Source of the DNA: Burkholderia cepacia | GTDB taxonomy: Bacteria; Pseudomonadota; Gammaproteobacteria; Burkholderiales; Burkholderiaceae | Assembly (NCBI RefSeq): GCF_001718835.1 | Contig: NZ_CP013443.1 | Coordinates: 1,178,001-1,242,000, forward strand | DNA length: 64,000 bases | Reading direction: 5' to 3' | In this document: piece by piece, positions 53,972-62,579 of the stretch | Layout of the letters: every line of letters begins with the position of its first letter | Numbering within the stretch: position 1 is the stretch's first letter | Notes under the pieces: generated by a model | What the model was told of the DNA's origin: nothing | Seen by the model: only the letters and a program-made list of their open reading frames with translations | Database searches by the model: none | Made by a program: the position numbers and the translations under genes

Positions 53972-54733
53972 ATGTCCGTGCCTACGCTTCCCGCAGCGCC
54001 GCGCCGTCGCGCACGCAGCCTCGCACAAGATGTCGTCGACGCGCTGACTGCGCAGATCGAAAACGGCACGCTGCGCCCCGGCGACAAGCTGCCGACCGAA
54101 ACCGAAGTCATGGCGGCGCAGGGCGTGAGCCGTACGGTCGTGCGCGAGGCCATCTCGCGGATGCAGGCGAGCGGCCTCATCGAGACGCGCCACGGCATCG
54201 GCAGCTTCGTGCTGGAGCCGTCGCGCCGCCAGACGCTCGGGATCGACCCGGCGACGATCACGACGCTGCGCGACGTGCTCGCGGTGCTGGAGCTGCGCAT
54301 CAGCCTCGAGAGCGAATGCGCGAGCCTGGCCGCGCAGCGCGCGAACGATACCGACCTGGCCGCGCTGCGGCGCGCGCTCGACGCGATCGCAACGGGGGCG
54401 GGCGGCGGCCGCGACACGGCGCAGCTCGACTTCCAGTTCCACCTGCAGATCGCGCAATCCACCGGCAACCGCTATTTCGTCGACATCATGACGCAGCTCG
54501 GCACGTCGATCATTCCGCGCACGCGCGTGAATTCGGCCCGCTTTGCCGGTGACGATCTGGAGCGGTACGTCGGCCGGCTGAACCACGAGCACGAGGACAT
54601 CTACGAGGCGATCGCGCGCCACGATCCGGAGGCCGCACGCGCCGCGATGCGCACGCACCTCACCAACAGCCGCGAGCGCCTGCGCCGCGCGCACGAGGCG
54701 GCCGAAGCGGGGCGGGACGCGCACGCCGAGTAG
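53972..54733 (+). CDS. GntR-family regulator, FadR (FCD) type
   Basis: A 253-residue transcription factor. The GntR winged helix lies near residues 14-80 (SLAQDVVDALTAQIENGTLRPGDKLPTETEVMAAQGVSRTVVREAISRMQ) and an FCD effector domain near 100-235 with the metal ligands Asp in LDFQFH and His in NHEHEDIYEAI. The ATG at 53972 follows an AAAAAGGA ribosome binding site. It likely represses gudD in the absence of glucarate or a related sugar acid; that is inferred from divergence and the operator-like sites. Confidence 0.9.
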   Translation: MSVPTLPAAPRRRARSLAQDVVDALTAQIENGTLRPGDKLPTETEVMAAQGVSRTVVREAISRMQASGLIETRHGIGSFVLEPSRRQTLGIDPATITTLRDVLAVLELRISLESECASLAAQRANDTDLAALRRALDAIATGAGGGRDTAQLDFQFHLQIAQSTGNRYFVDIMTQLGTSIIPRTRVNSARFAGDDLERYVGRLNHEHEDIYEAIARHDPEAARAAMRTHLTNSRERLRRAHEAAEAGRDAHAE

Positions 54734-54793
54734 GCCGCCGGTCCGCCGGCGCGCGCCGTCAGGGCTCGGCGCGGCGGCGGTTCTGCCAAATAT

Positions 54794-54810
54794 CAGTCAT
54801 CGTATGATTG
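54794..54810. promoter_or_regulatory. Operator-like palindrome, copy 2
   Basis: CAGTCATCGTATGATTG matches the first copy in 13 of 17 positions and is itself near-palindromic. It lies 60 bp past gntR in a convergent gap, so it may be an auxiliary operator allowing DNA looping, or chance. Confidence 0.4.
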
Positions 54811-54834
54811 CATCGTGCATCACACCGGATGACG

Positions 54835-54870
54835 ACGCCCGCGCCGCCGACGCAAGGCCGGCGCGGGCGT
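54835..54870. terminator. Hairpin in the convergent gap after gntR and the amino-acid-binding gene
   Basis: ACGCCCGCGCC pairs with its complement GGCGCGGGCGT, with a 14-nt loop. No T-run follows on either strand, so only moderate termination is expected; it lies 8 bp from the stop of the minus-strand gene. Confidence 0.5.
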
Positions 54871-54877
54871 TCCGCAC

Positions 54878-56026
54878 TCAACCGCCCTTCGTCGTGATCG
54901 TCTTCCATGCGCCGCTCTTCACCTGGTACAGCGTCGACATCCCGCTCTTCAGCGAGCCGTCGTTCGCGAACGAGATGCGGCCGGTGACGCCTTCGAAGTC
55001 GATCTTTTTCAGCGCCGGACGATAGACCTTCGGGTCGGTCGAGCCGGACGCCTGCATCGCCTTGATCGCCGCCCACGCGGCGTCGTAGCCGAACTGCGCG
55101 TACGACAGCACGTCGACGCCGAAGCGCTTCCTGAAGCGCTGTTCGAAATCCTTCCCTTGCGGCAGCTCGTCGAGCGGCCGGCCGTATTCCCATGCCATCG
55201 CGCCTTCGGCGGCCGGGCCCGCGATCTTGATGAACTCGTTGTCCTTCACGCCGCCGCCGCCGACGAACTGCGCGTTCAGCCCGAGCTGGCGCATCTGCTT
55301 GATGAAGTTCGCGGCGAGCGAATCGAGCCCGCCGAAGAAGATCAGGTCGGGATTCTTGGCCTTCAGGCTCGTGATCTGCGCGCGAAAGTCGACCGCCTGG
55401 TTGCTGGTGAATTCGCGGCCGATGAGGTTCCCGCCGGCGGCCTTCACGGCCTTCTCGAACTCGTCTGCTTCGCCCTGGCCGAATGCGGTGCGGTCGTCGA
55501 TGATCGCGATGCGCTTCGCCTTCGTCACGTCGACCGCGTACTTGCCCGCGTTGCCGGCGTTCTGGCCGTCGGTCGCGATCACCATGAACATGTTCGCCAG
55601 CCCGCGGGAGGTGAGCGTCGGGTTGGTCGCGGCCGGATCGATCACCGGGATGCCGGCCTTGTCGTAGACGACCGAGGCCGGAATCGTCGTCCCCGAGTTG
55701 AAATGGCCGACCACGACCGACACGTTCTGGTCGACCAGCGCTTGCGCGGCCTGCACGCCGATGCGCGGGTCGGCCTGGTCGTCCTGCACGACGAGGTTGA
55801 AGTGCGCGGGCTTGCCGGCGATCTGCACCTTCTGCGCGGCGGCATCGTCGAGCGCGAGCTGCACGCCGTTCTGCAGGTCCTTGCCGTAGCCGGCGTTCAC
55901 GCCCGTGAGCGGCGCGGCGAAACCGACCTTGATGTCGGTGTCGCCGGCCGCCTGCGCGGCCTGTTGCGAGAGGAGGGCAAGCGCGGTGGCGAGCGAGAGG
56001 GACAGCAGCGATGGGCGGAATTTCAT
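54878..56026 (-). CDS. Branched-chain amino acid ABC transporter substrate-binding protein
   Basis: A 382-residue periplasmic binding protein of the LivJ/LivK family. A signal peptide (about residues 1-27, ending AAQAAG) precedes DIKVGFAAPLTGVNAGYGKDLQNG and the hinge region VVGHFNSGTTIPASVVYDKAGIPVIDPAATNP. An AAGGA ribosome binding site is 7 bp before the ATG at 56026; an ATG two codons earlier is too close to it. No permease or ATPase genes are adjacent in this window, so it is an orphan binding protein or serves a system elsewhere. Confidence 0.92.
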   Translation of the reverse strand: MKFRPSLLSLSLATALALLSQQAAQAAGDTDIKVGFAAPLTGVNAGYGKDLQNGVQLALDDAAAQKVQIAGKPAHFNLVVQDDQADPRIGVQAAQALVDQNVSVVVGHFNSGTTIPASVVYDKAGIPVIDPAATNPTLTSRGLANMFMVIATDGQNAGNAGKYAVDVTKAKRIAIIDDRTAFGQGEADEFEKAVKAAGGNLIGREFTSNQAVDFRAQITSLKAKNPDLIFFGGLDSLAANFIKQMRQLGLNAQFVGGGGVKDNEFIKIAGPAAEGAMAWEYGRPLDELPQGKDFEQRFRKRFGVDVLSYAQFGYDAAWAAIKAMQASGSTDPKVYRPALKKIDFEGVTGRISFANDGSLKSGMSTLYQVKSGAWKTITTKGG

Positions 56027-56348
56027 AGTCATTCCTTGGACGGCGAGACACGAGAACGCGCGCAACGGCGCGCGCGGGCGACGCTTCTGCGGGCACGGCC
56101 GAAGGCAGGCCCGAGCGTCTGACGACGAGTTATAGGGGGCCAAATTGGGCGAGTCTTGTCGATTCGACGCACGAAACGTGCGGATTTCCGCACAGCGTCG
56201 GTGCGACAAGGGAAAGCGGCGATGAGGGAATTCCCGCGCCGGGCGGCGGCGGGGCGGGCGCGGCAGCAGATGCCGCGCCCGCAGCGGCGGGAAGGGGGCG
56301 CCGGCCGCATCGAACGGCCGGCGCAGGGTGACGGCGTCGGCGCTGGCG
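56027..56348. terminator. Gap between the binding protein and phospholipase C genes, with hairpin
   Basis: No gene is seen. A perfect 10-bp GC hairpin (GCGCCGGCCG, loop CATCGAA) at 56298-56324 lies 25 bp past the phospholipase stop and probably ends its transcript, though no T-run follows. Confidence 0.5.
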
Positions 56349-58505
56349 TTACTCGGCAGCCCCGACCGCGGCCTCGACCGCGTCGTCGTCGGCGGACGCC
56401 GATGCCGGCTCGGTGCGGATCAGCGGATCGCTGGTGCTCGGGCGGCCCGTCTCGACGTGGCCCGCGAAGCGGCGCAGGAAGCCGAGCAGCCGGCCGTCGC
56501 TGACGGTCAGGTCGTACCAGCCGTGGCTGCCGCGCAGATCCCAGTAGTCGTCGACGCGCGCGCCGGGCGCCAGGTCGAACACGCGCGGATGCGCGTGGCC
56601 GTACGCGTTCGTGACCTTGAGCCGCACCGCCTTGTGGCCGCGGTTCATCAGGCGCAGCGTGATGTTGCCGTTGGCGACGTCATAACCGTAGATCACTTCC
56701 GGATTGACGCTCGCCGGCCCGACCGCCGGTGCGGCGGGGGTGCGGAAATGGCAGTAGAAGCCGTTCGGGCCGTACACGTCGAGGTCGTACAGGCCGAGCG
56801 ACGCCGCGGCGCTCCACGTGTCGGCGATCCGCTTGCCGGCTTCGACCGTGTACGCCCACGGGCCGTCGAGGCGGTTGCGTGACTGCACCTGGAACGCGGC
56901 GCCTGCGCGGCCCGTGTTCGCGAAGGTCAGCCGGAACAGGCCGCTCGCGCTGTCGATCCGGCCGTATGCAAACAGCTCGTAAGGCAGCGCGCGCGCCGGC
57001 CGCAGTCCGGGCTCCTGCTTCGGCAGCTTCTGCAGCAGCGGCGGCACGGGGATGTAGTCGGGGTGGCGCAGGCGGTCGGGCGGCGCGTAGCCGCTCGTGT
57101 CCGGCAGCGTCGGCCAGCCGGCGTCGGCCGTCGCGAAATCGAACGCGGCGGTCAGGTCGCCGCACACCGTGCGACGCCACGGCGACACGTTGCCCGCCTT
57201 GACCGGATATTGCGCGCCGAAACGCGCCTCGATGAATTGCAGCAGCGACGTGTGATCGAAGGTCTGCGAGCAGACCCAGCCGCCTTTCGTCCACGGCGAC
57301 ACGACGAGCATCGGCACGCGCGGCCCGAGCCCGTACGGGCCGGCCATGTGAGATGCGTCGCCGGGGAAGATCTCATTGGTCGTCGCGACCGTCGACAGGC
57401 CGTTGTCGCGCGACTGCGGCGCGAACGGCGGCTGCACGTGGTCGAAGAAGCCGTCGTTTTCGTCGTACGTGATGAAGAGCGCGGTCTTGCTCCACACGTC
57501 CGGGTTCGACACGAGCACCTTCAGCACCTGCTCGATGTACCACGCACCGTAGTTCGCGGGCCAGTTCGGGTGCTCGGAATACGCTTCCGGCGCGCAGATC
57601 CACGACACCTGCGGCAGCGTGCCGTTCTTCACGTCCTGCTGCAGGATGTCGAACAGCGTGCCGCCGGCGCTGATGTTGGTGCCGGTGCGCGCCTTGTCGT
57701 ACAGCGGCGTGCCGGGCAGCGCGGTGCGGTACTGGTTGAAGTAGAGCAGCGAGTTGTCGCCGTAGTTGCCGATGTACGGGTTCTGCGTCCAGCCCCACGA
57801 GCCGTTCGCGTCGAGCCCCGTGCCGATGTCCTGGTAGATCTTCCACGACACGCCGGCCTGTTCGAGTACTTCCGGATAGGTCGTCCAGCCGTAGCCCTTT
57901 TCCTCGTTGCCGAGCACCGGGCCGCCGCCCGTGCCGTCGTTGCCGACGTAGCCCGTCCACATGTAGTAGCGGTTCGGGTCGGTCGAGCTCGGGATCGCGC
58001 AGTGGTACGCGTCGCAGATCGTGAACGCGTCGGCGAGCTGGTAGTGGAACGGGATGTCGTCGCGCTTCAGGTACGCCATCGTCGTGGTGCCCTTGTTCGG
58101 CACCCACTGGTCGTAGCGGCCCTTGTTCCATGCCGCGTGCATGTCCTGCCAGCCGTGCGGCAGGTCCTGCAGGAACTGCAGGCCGAGCTTGTCCGCGCCC
58201 GGATGGAACGGCAGCAGCTCGGCCGGGCCGACCGGCTGGTGGAACACCGACTTGCCGTTCGCGAGGCGCAGCGGGCGCGGGTCACCGAAGCCGCGGACAC
58301 CGCGCATCGTGCCGAAGTAGTGGTCGAACGAGCGGTTCTCCTGCATCAGGATCACGATGTGTTCGATATCGCGGATGGTGCCGGTGCGGCGGTTCGCGGG
58401 AATCGCGAGCGCATCGCGGATCACGGGCGGGAACAGGTTCAGCGCGGCGGCGCCGGCGGTGCCGGCAGCGACGCGCAGGAAGTCACGACGGTTCGATCGG
58501 GTCAT
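56349..58505 (-). CDS. Phospholipase C (non-haemolytic type, Tat-exported)
   Basis: A 718-residue phosphocholine-preferring phospholipase C of the acid phosphatase A superfamily, known as a virulence factor in Burkholderia. It begins MTRSNRRDFLRVAAGTAGAAALN, a twin-arginine signal with RRDFLR, split here for description. Catalytic-domain motifs are IEHIVILMQENRSFDHYFGTMRGVRGFGDP (split) and later YDENDGFFDHV, with the repeated domain of unknown function (about residues 500-700) typical of the family. The downstream hairpin closes the gene. It is probably a monocistronic unit. Confidence 0.92.
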   Translation of the reverse strand: MTRSNRRDFLRVAAGTAGAAALNLFPPVIRDALAIPANRRTGTIRDIEHIVILMQENRSFDHYFGTMRGVRGFGDPRPLRLANGKSVFHQPVGPAELLPFHPGADKLGLQFLQDLPHGWQDMHAAWNKGRYDQWVPNKGTTTMAYLKRDDIPFHYQLADAFTICDAYHCAIPSSTDPNRYYMWTGYVGNDGTGGGPVLGNEEKGYGWTTYPEVLEQAGVSWKIYQDIGTGLDANGSWGWTQNPYIGNYGDNSLLYFNQYRTALPGTPLYDKARTGTNISAGGTLFDILQQDVKNGTLPQVSWICAPEAYSEHPNWPANYGAWYIEQVLKVLVSNPDVWSKTALFITYDENDGFFDHVQPPFAPQSRDNGLSTVATTNEIFPGDASHMAGPYGLGPRVPMLVVSPWTKGGWVCSQTFDHTSLLQFIEARFGAQYPVKAGNVSPWRRTVCGDLTAAFDFATADAGWPTLPDTSGYAPPDRLRHPDYIPVPPLLQKLPKQEPGLRPARALPYELFAYGRIDSASGLFRLTFANTGRAGAAFQVQSRNRLDGPWAYTVEAGKRIADTWSAAASLGLYDLDVYGPNGFYCHFRTPAAPAVGPASVNPEVIYGYDVANGNITLRLMNRGHKAVRLKVTNAYGHAHPRVFDLAPGARVDDYWDLRGSHGWYDLTVSDGRLLGFLRRFAGHVETGRPSTSDPLIRTEPASASADDDAVEAAVGAAE

Positions 58506-58826
58506 GGTCGTTATCGTGCGGTAAAGGTGGGCGCCGGATGGCGGGGAGTGATGCAAGCGTGCTGCCCCGGCGCGCGAATGCGGGAGCGTGCCGGGTCGTG
58601 CCGCCGCGAGCATAGCGAGAAATCGGTGTCATTCATGTGAAGCGGTGGAAACGTTTGCGCGCTCGGGCCGGGCGGCGGGGCGGGATGGCGTGCCGACGGG
58701 CGCGGCGTCGCGGGCGGTGTATCGGGACGAACCGCGGGACGAACCGCGGGACGGACCGCGGCACGAATCGCGGCGCGGACCGGCGACGGGCGATGCGCGT
58801 CGGGCGTCGTCACGCGGCGCGCGCCG
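58506..58826. repeat. Phospholipase-pdxY gap with five 12-bp tandem repeats
   Basis: The gap between phospholipase C and pdxY holds no gene. At 58723-58782, five units of 12 bp (CGGGACGAACCG, with one to three changes in the last three) lie head to tail. Promoter elements for phospholipase C should be in the left half; none was identified. Confidence 0.75.
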
Positions 58827-59687
58827 TCAGGCGTCCGTCACCCACGCGCCGAACCATTCGCTCGGGCGCGCGATCTCGTCCTGTGCGGCGACGAGTTCGA
58901 GTTCGTAGCGGCGTGCATCGTAGGTCGCCTTCACGACCGCATGCACGGCGGCGAGCGTGTGCTCGAACGCGGCGCGCACGGAGTCGCCGCGCAACCGGCA
59001 TGCGACGAAGATCGCGCTGGTCAGGTCGCCGACGCCGACCGGATGGCGCGGAAACGCGTACAGCGGGCGCTGGCCGATCCATGCTTCGGTTTCGGTGACG
59101 GCGAGCATGTTGAAGCGATCGGCCGGGCTGTTGCGGTCGTGCAGGTGCTTGACGAGGATGATTTGCGGGCCGCGCCGGATCAGCGCGCGGCATGCTTCGA
59201 CGGCTTCGGCGACGGTTTCGATGCGCCGCCCGACGAGCTTCTGCAGCTCGGTGTGGTTCGGCGACATGCCGTCGGCGAGCGCCGGCATTTCCTGGACCAT
59301 GAATTCCTCGACGCCGGGCTCGGGCCGGATGCCGCCGGTCTGGCCCATCGCGGGATCGCAGAAATACCACGCGTTCGGGTTCATCGCCTTCACCGAGCGG
59401 ACGATCTCGACGGCCGCGCGCGCCTGCGGCGGCGAGCCGAGGAAGCCGGACAGCACGGCGTCGCAGCGCTTGAGCGCGCCGATCGCGGCGATGCCGTCGA
59501 CGAGCTGCTCCATCTTCGCGGCATCGATCGCGCTGCCGGCCCAATGGCCATACTGCATGTGATTCGACAGCTGGACGGTATTGAGCGGCCAGACGTTGAC
59601 GCCCAGGCGCTGCATCGGGAACACGGCCGCACTGTTGCCGGCATGGCCGTAGATGACGTGCGACTGAATGCTGAGGACGTTTTTCAT
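58827..59687 (-). CDS. pdxY: Pyridoxal kinase PdxY
   Basis: PdxY phosphorylates pyridoxal in vitamin B6 salvage, complementing PdxJ (28351). The 286-residue ribokinase-fold protein begins NVLSIQSHVIYGHAGNSAAVFPM, has DPAMGQTGG and the catalytic anion-hole motif PVGVGDLTSAIF, where family members have GxGD. Length matches PdxY. It diverges from the hydrolase gene by 170 bp. Confidence 0.94.
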   Translation of the reverse strand: MKNVLSIQSHVIYGHAGNSAAVFPMQRLGVNVWPLNTVQLSNHMQYGHWAGSAIDAAKMEQLVDGIAAIGALKRCDAVLSGFLGSPPQARAAVEIVRSVKAMNPNAWYFCDPAMGQTGGIRPEPGVEEFMVQEMPALADGMSPNHTELQKLVGRRIETVAEAVEACRALIRRGPQIILVKHLHDRNSPADRFNMLAVTETEAWIGQRPLYAFPRHPVGVGDLTSAIFVACRLRGDSVRAAFEHTLAAVHAVVKATYDARRYELELVAAQDEIARPSEWFGAWVTDA

Positions 59688-59859
59688 GGGAACGCCTGCA
59701 CGCGTTTCAGGGTCACGTCACACGATACCCGAGTTCGTCGCGCGCGCGGAAGTCGCGCGGCCCCGGAGTGTTGCGCGCCGTCGTCAGCGCGACCGCGTAG
59801 AATCGCGGGGCGCGAGGCGGCACGGCTGCCCGCGTGCATTTCCAATCACCGTGATCGCC

Positions 59860-60921
59860 ATGCTTTCGATTCGCAAGATGTTGTACGCCGTGCGCGCCGT
59901 CGTGCTCGGCGCCGGCGTCGCCGCCGCGTGCGCCATGCCTGCCGCGGCGGCCGCCGCATCGCCCGCCGGCAACGACGGGCCCGTGTACGGCCCGCGCCTG
60001 GAAGGGTTCACCTATCCGGCACCCGTGCGTGTGTATACGTTCGTGTCGCAACGCGAAACGCTCGAGATGGCCTATCTCGACGTGCCGCCGGCGCACCCGA
60101 ACGGCCGCACCGTCGTGCTGCTGCACGGGAAGAACTTCTGCGCGGCGACCTGGGAGGACACGATCGGCGTGCTGAGCCGTGCCGGCTATCGCGTGATCGC
60201 ACCGGACCAGATCGGCTTCTGCAAGTCGTCGAAGCCCGATCGCTACCAGTACAGCTTCCAGCAACTCGCGCGCAACACGCACGCGCTGCTCGAATCGGTG
60301 GGGGTCAAGTCGGCGACGATCGTCGGCCACTCGACGGGCGGGATGCTCGCGATGCGCTACGCGCTGATGTATCCGAAGGCGACCGAGCAGCTCGTGCTCG
60401 TGAACCCGATCGGCCTCGAGGACTGGAAGGCGCTCGGCGTGCCGCCGTTGCCGGTCGACTACTGGTACGCGCGCGAGCAGAAGACCACGGCCGACGGCAT
60501 TCGCCGCTACGAGCAGGGCACGTACTACGCGGGCAAGTGGTCGCCGTCGTACGAGCGCTGGGTGCAGATGCTGGCCGGGATGTACCGTGGCGCCGGTCGC
60601 GACGCAGTCGCGTGGAACTCCGCGCTGATCTACGACATGATCCTCACGCAGCCGGTGGTCTACGAACTCGGCGCGATCCGCGTGCCGACGCTGCTGCTGA
60701 TCGGCGACAAGGACACGACCGCGATCGGCAAGGACGTGTCGCCGCCCGACGTGCATGCGAAGCTCGGCCGCTACCCGGAACTCGCGAAGCGGACGCAGGC
60801 CGCGATCCCCGGCGCGCAGCTCGTCGAATTCCCGGCGCTCGGGCACGCGCCGCAGATTCAGGACCCGGACGCGTTTCACAAGGCGCTGCTCGACGGGCTG
60901 GAGGCCGTGCACCCGCAGTGA
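59860..60921 (+). CDS. Secreted alpha/beta hydrolase
   Basis: A 353-residue alpha/beta hydrolase with an N-terminal signal peptide (about residues 1-30, VVLGAGVAAACAMPAAAAAA). The nucleophile elbow is GHSTGGM, with the oxyanion strand HGKNFCAATWED and a C-terminal ALGHAPQ histidine; an acidic residue lies in GDKDTTAIG. The substrate is unknown; esterase, lipase or haloperoxidase-like activities are possible. The ATG at 59860 is preferred over an earlier GTG. It converges on the monooxygenase gene. Confidence 0.88.
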   Translation: MLSIRKMLYAVRAVVLGAGVAAACAMPAAAAAASPAGNDGPVYGPRLEGFTYPAPVRVYTFVSQRETLEMAYLDVPPAHPNGRTVVLLHGKNFCAATWEDTIGVLSRAGYRVIAPDQIGFCKSSKPDRYQYSFQQLARNTHALLESVGVKSATIVGHSTGGMLAMRYALMYPKATEQLVLVNPIGLEDWKALGVPPLPVDYWYAREQKTTADGIRRYEQGTYYAGKWSPSYERWVQMLAGMYRGAGRDAVAWNSALIYDMILTQPVVYELGAIRVPTLLLIGDKDTTAIGKDVSPPDVHAKLGRYPELAKRTQAAIPGAQLVEFPALGHAPQIQDPDAFHKALLDGLEAVHPQ

Positions 60922-60957
60922 TGCGGGGCAGGCCGCGGGCGGCCCGGGCAAGTGCCG

Positions 60958-61956
60958 TCAGCGCACCTCGCTCGCGAGCTCGTCGCGGATCTGCGCGGTC
61001 AATTCGAACGAGCGCAGCCGTGCCGCATGATCGTAGATCTGCGCGGTGACGATCAGCTCGTCGGCCCCCGTCTGCGCGATACGGTCGCGCAGCTTGTCGC
61101 GCACGGTGTCGCGCGAGCCGACCGCCGCGAACGACAGCGAATGCGCCACGGTCGCGAGCTCGAGCTCGTTGGCCTCGAGCGCGTCGACGGGCGGCGGCAG
61201 CTTGCCCGGCGTGCCGCGCCGCAGATTGATGAACTGCTGCTGCAGCGACGTGAACAGGCGCCGCGCCTCGTCATCGGTATCGGCGACGAACACGTTGACG
61301 CCGACCATCGCATGCGGCTTCGGCCACGCGGCCGACGGCCGGTACTGCGCACGATAGATCTCGAGCGCGCGCATCAGGTAATCCGGCGCGAAGTGCGACG
61401 CGAACGCGAACGGCAGCCCGAGCATCGCGGCCAGCTGCGCGCTGAACAAACTCGAACCGAGCAGCCACACGGGCACCTCGAGCCCCGCGCCGGGCACCGC
61501 GCGCACGCGCTGGCCGGGCACCGGCTCCGCGAAGTAGCGCTGCAGCTCGGCGACGTCGTCCGGAAACGAGTCGGCACTGCCGATCAGGTCGCGGCGCAGC
61601 GCGCGCGACGTGGTCTGGTCGGTGCCGGGCGCGCGGCCGAGGCCGAGGTCGATGCGCCCCGGATACAGCGACGCGAGCGTGCCGAACTGCTCGGCGATCA
61701 CGAGCGGCGCGTGGTTCGGCAGCATGATGCCGCCCGACCCGACGCGGATCGTCTGCGTGGCGCCCGCGACATGGCCGATCACGACGGCCGTTGCCGCGCT
61801 CGCGATGCCGGGCATGTTGTGATGCTCGGCGAGCCAGTAGCGGCGGTAACCCCAGCGTTCCGCGTGCTGCGCGAGATCGACGGTGTTGCGGAAAGCCTGG
61901 GAGGCGTCGGCGCCGGCGGGAATGGGGGCGAGATCGAGTACGGAAAACGGAGTCAT
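60958..61956 (-). CDS. Luciferase-like monooxygenase (LLM family)
   Basis: A 332-residue flavin-dependent oxidoreductase of the bacterial luciferase-like family, close to YhbW. It begins FSVLDLAPIPAG, and has RRYWLAEHHNMPGIASAATAVVIGHVA (split) and the FMN-site segment RVGSGGIMLPNHAPLVIAEQFGTLASLYPGRIDLGLGRAPGTD (split), typical of the group. It is a stand-alone enzyme with unknown substrate; a separate flavin reductase would be needed and none is adjacent. Confidence 0.9.
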   Translation of the reverse strand: MTPFSVLDLAPIPAGADASQAFRNTVDLAQHAERWGYRRYWLAEHHNMPGIASAATAVVIGHVAGATQTIRVGSGGIMLPNHAPLVIAEQFGTLASLYPGRIDLGLGRAPGTDQTTSRALRRDLIGSADSFPDDVAELQRYFAEPVPGQRVRAVPGAGLEVPVWLLGSSLFSAQLAAMLGLPFAFASHFAPDYLMRALEIYRAQYRPSAAWPKPHAMVGVNVFVADTDDEARRLFTSLQQQFINLRRGTPGKLPPPVDALEANELELATVAHSLSFAAVGSRDTVRDKLRDRIAQTGADELIVTAQIYDHAARLRSFELTAQIRDELASEVR

Positions 61957-62579
61957 CGGTTGGCCTTCGGACTGGGGGGGGCGGTGATGCGCTTACGCAA
62001 CAAATGCCAAGGATTTTGCCAAAGGGTTCCGGATCGCGCTGGCGACGCGCCGATATCCCTGCGGGCGTCAGGGGCGCCCGGGCCGAGCGTATCGATTGTT
62101 TCCGCAATCAACGTAATCATCGAAAAATTACGAAATTTTACGGAGATTGGGTGCGAATTTGTGCGTAGACACAAAAAACCACGAAAGGCCAAGATTTGGA
62201 GACTGCAATACGCCTGCAAACCGCTTACGCTAGGGTTTACGAGGTTGCATCGGAAGAATGCCGGCTGTCCGGATTTTGATGATTTCGCATCAGTCCGTTT
62301 CATGGCGTGTTCGAGCGCGGGGTATCGCCGGCTGTTAAAATCCGGCGATTGTCCATCTCGCGCTCACGGTTGCCGTTCGCATTTTCTGCGTTTTGTCCGC
62401 GCGTTGCGCAGGAGCGCCTCTCGAGCGGGGCAGGGCTGCTTTCGAGCATCGCATGCCCCTGATACAGACGCTGCTGGAACAAGGAGTCGGGTCGTGCCCG
62501 CGTTCGTCCCAATCGGATCATCCATCATCGCTTGCCCGTTTGATCAACGCCGCGGCATGGCCGCCGCAGGGCGGTGCGC
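61957..62579. promoter_or_regulatory. AT-rich leader upstream of hpnI with an extended -10 element
   Basis: This 623-bp gap has no convincing gene and is markedly AT-rich at about 62095-62250. At 62333-62341 TGTTAAAAT forms an extended -10 element within an inverted repeat (TCGCCGG and CCGGCGA, 62325-62348); it would give a leader of about 230 nt to hpnI. Confidence 0.45.

Noticed and set aside
58723..58782. Tandem 12-bp repeats as a CRISPR array
   Set aside because: Units abut with no spacers and are too short; no cas genes are present.
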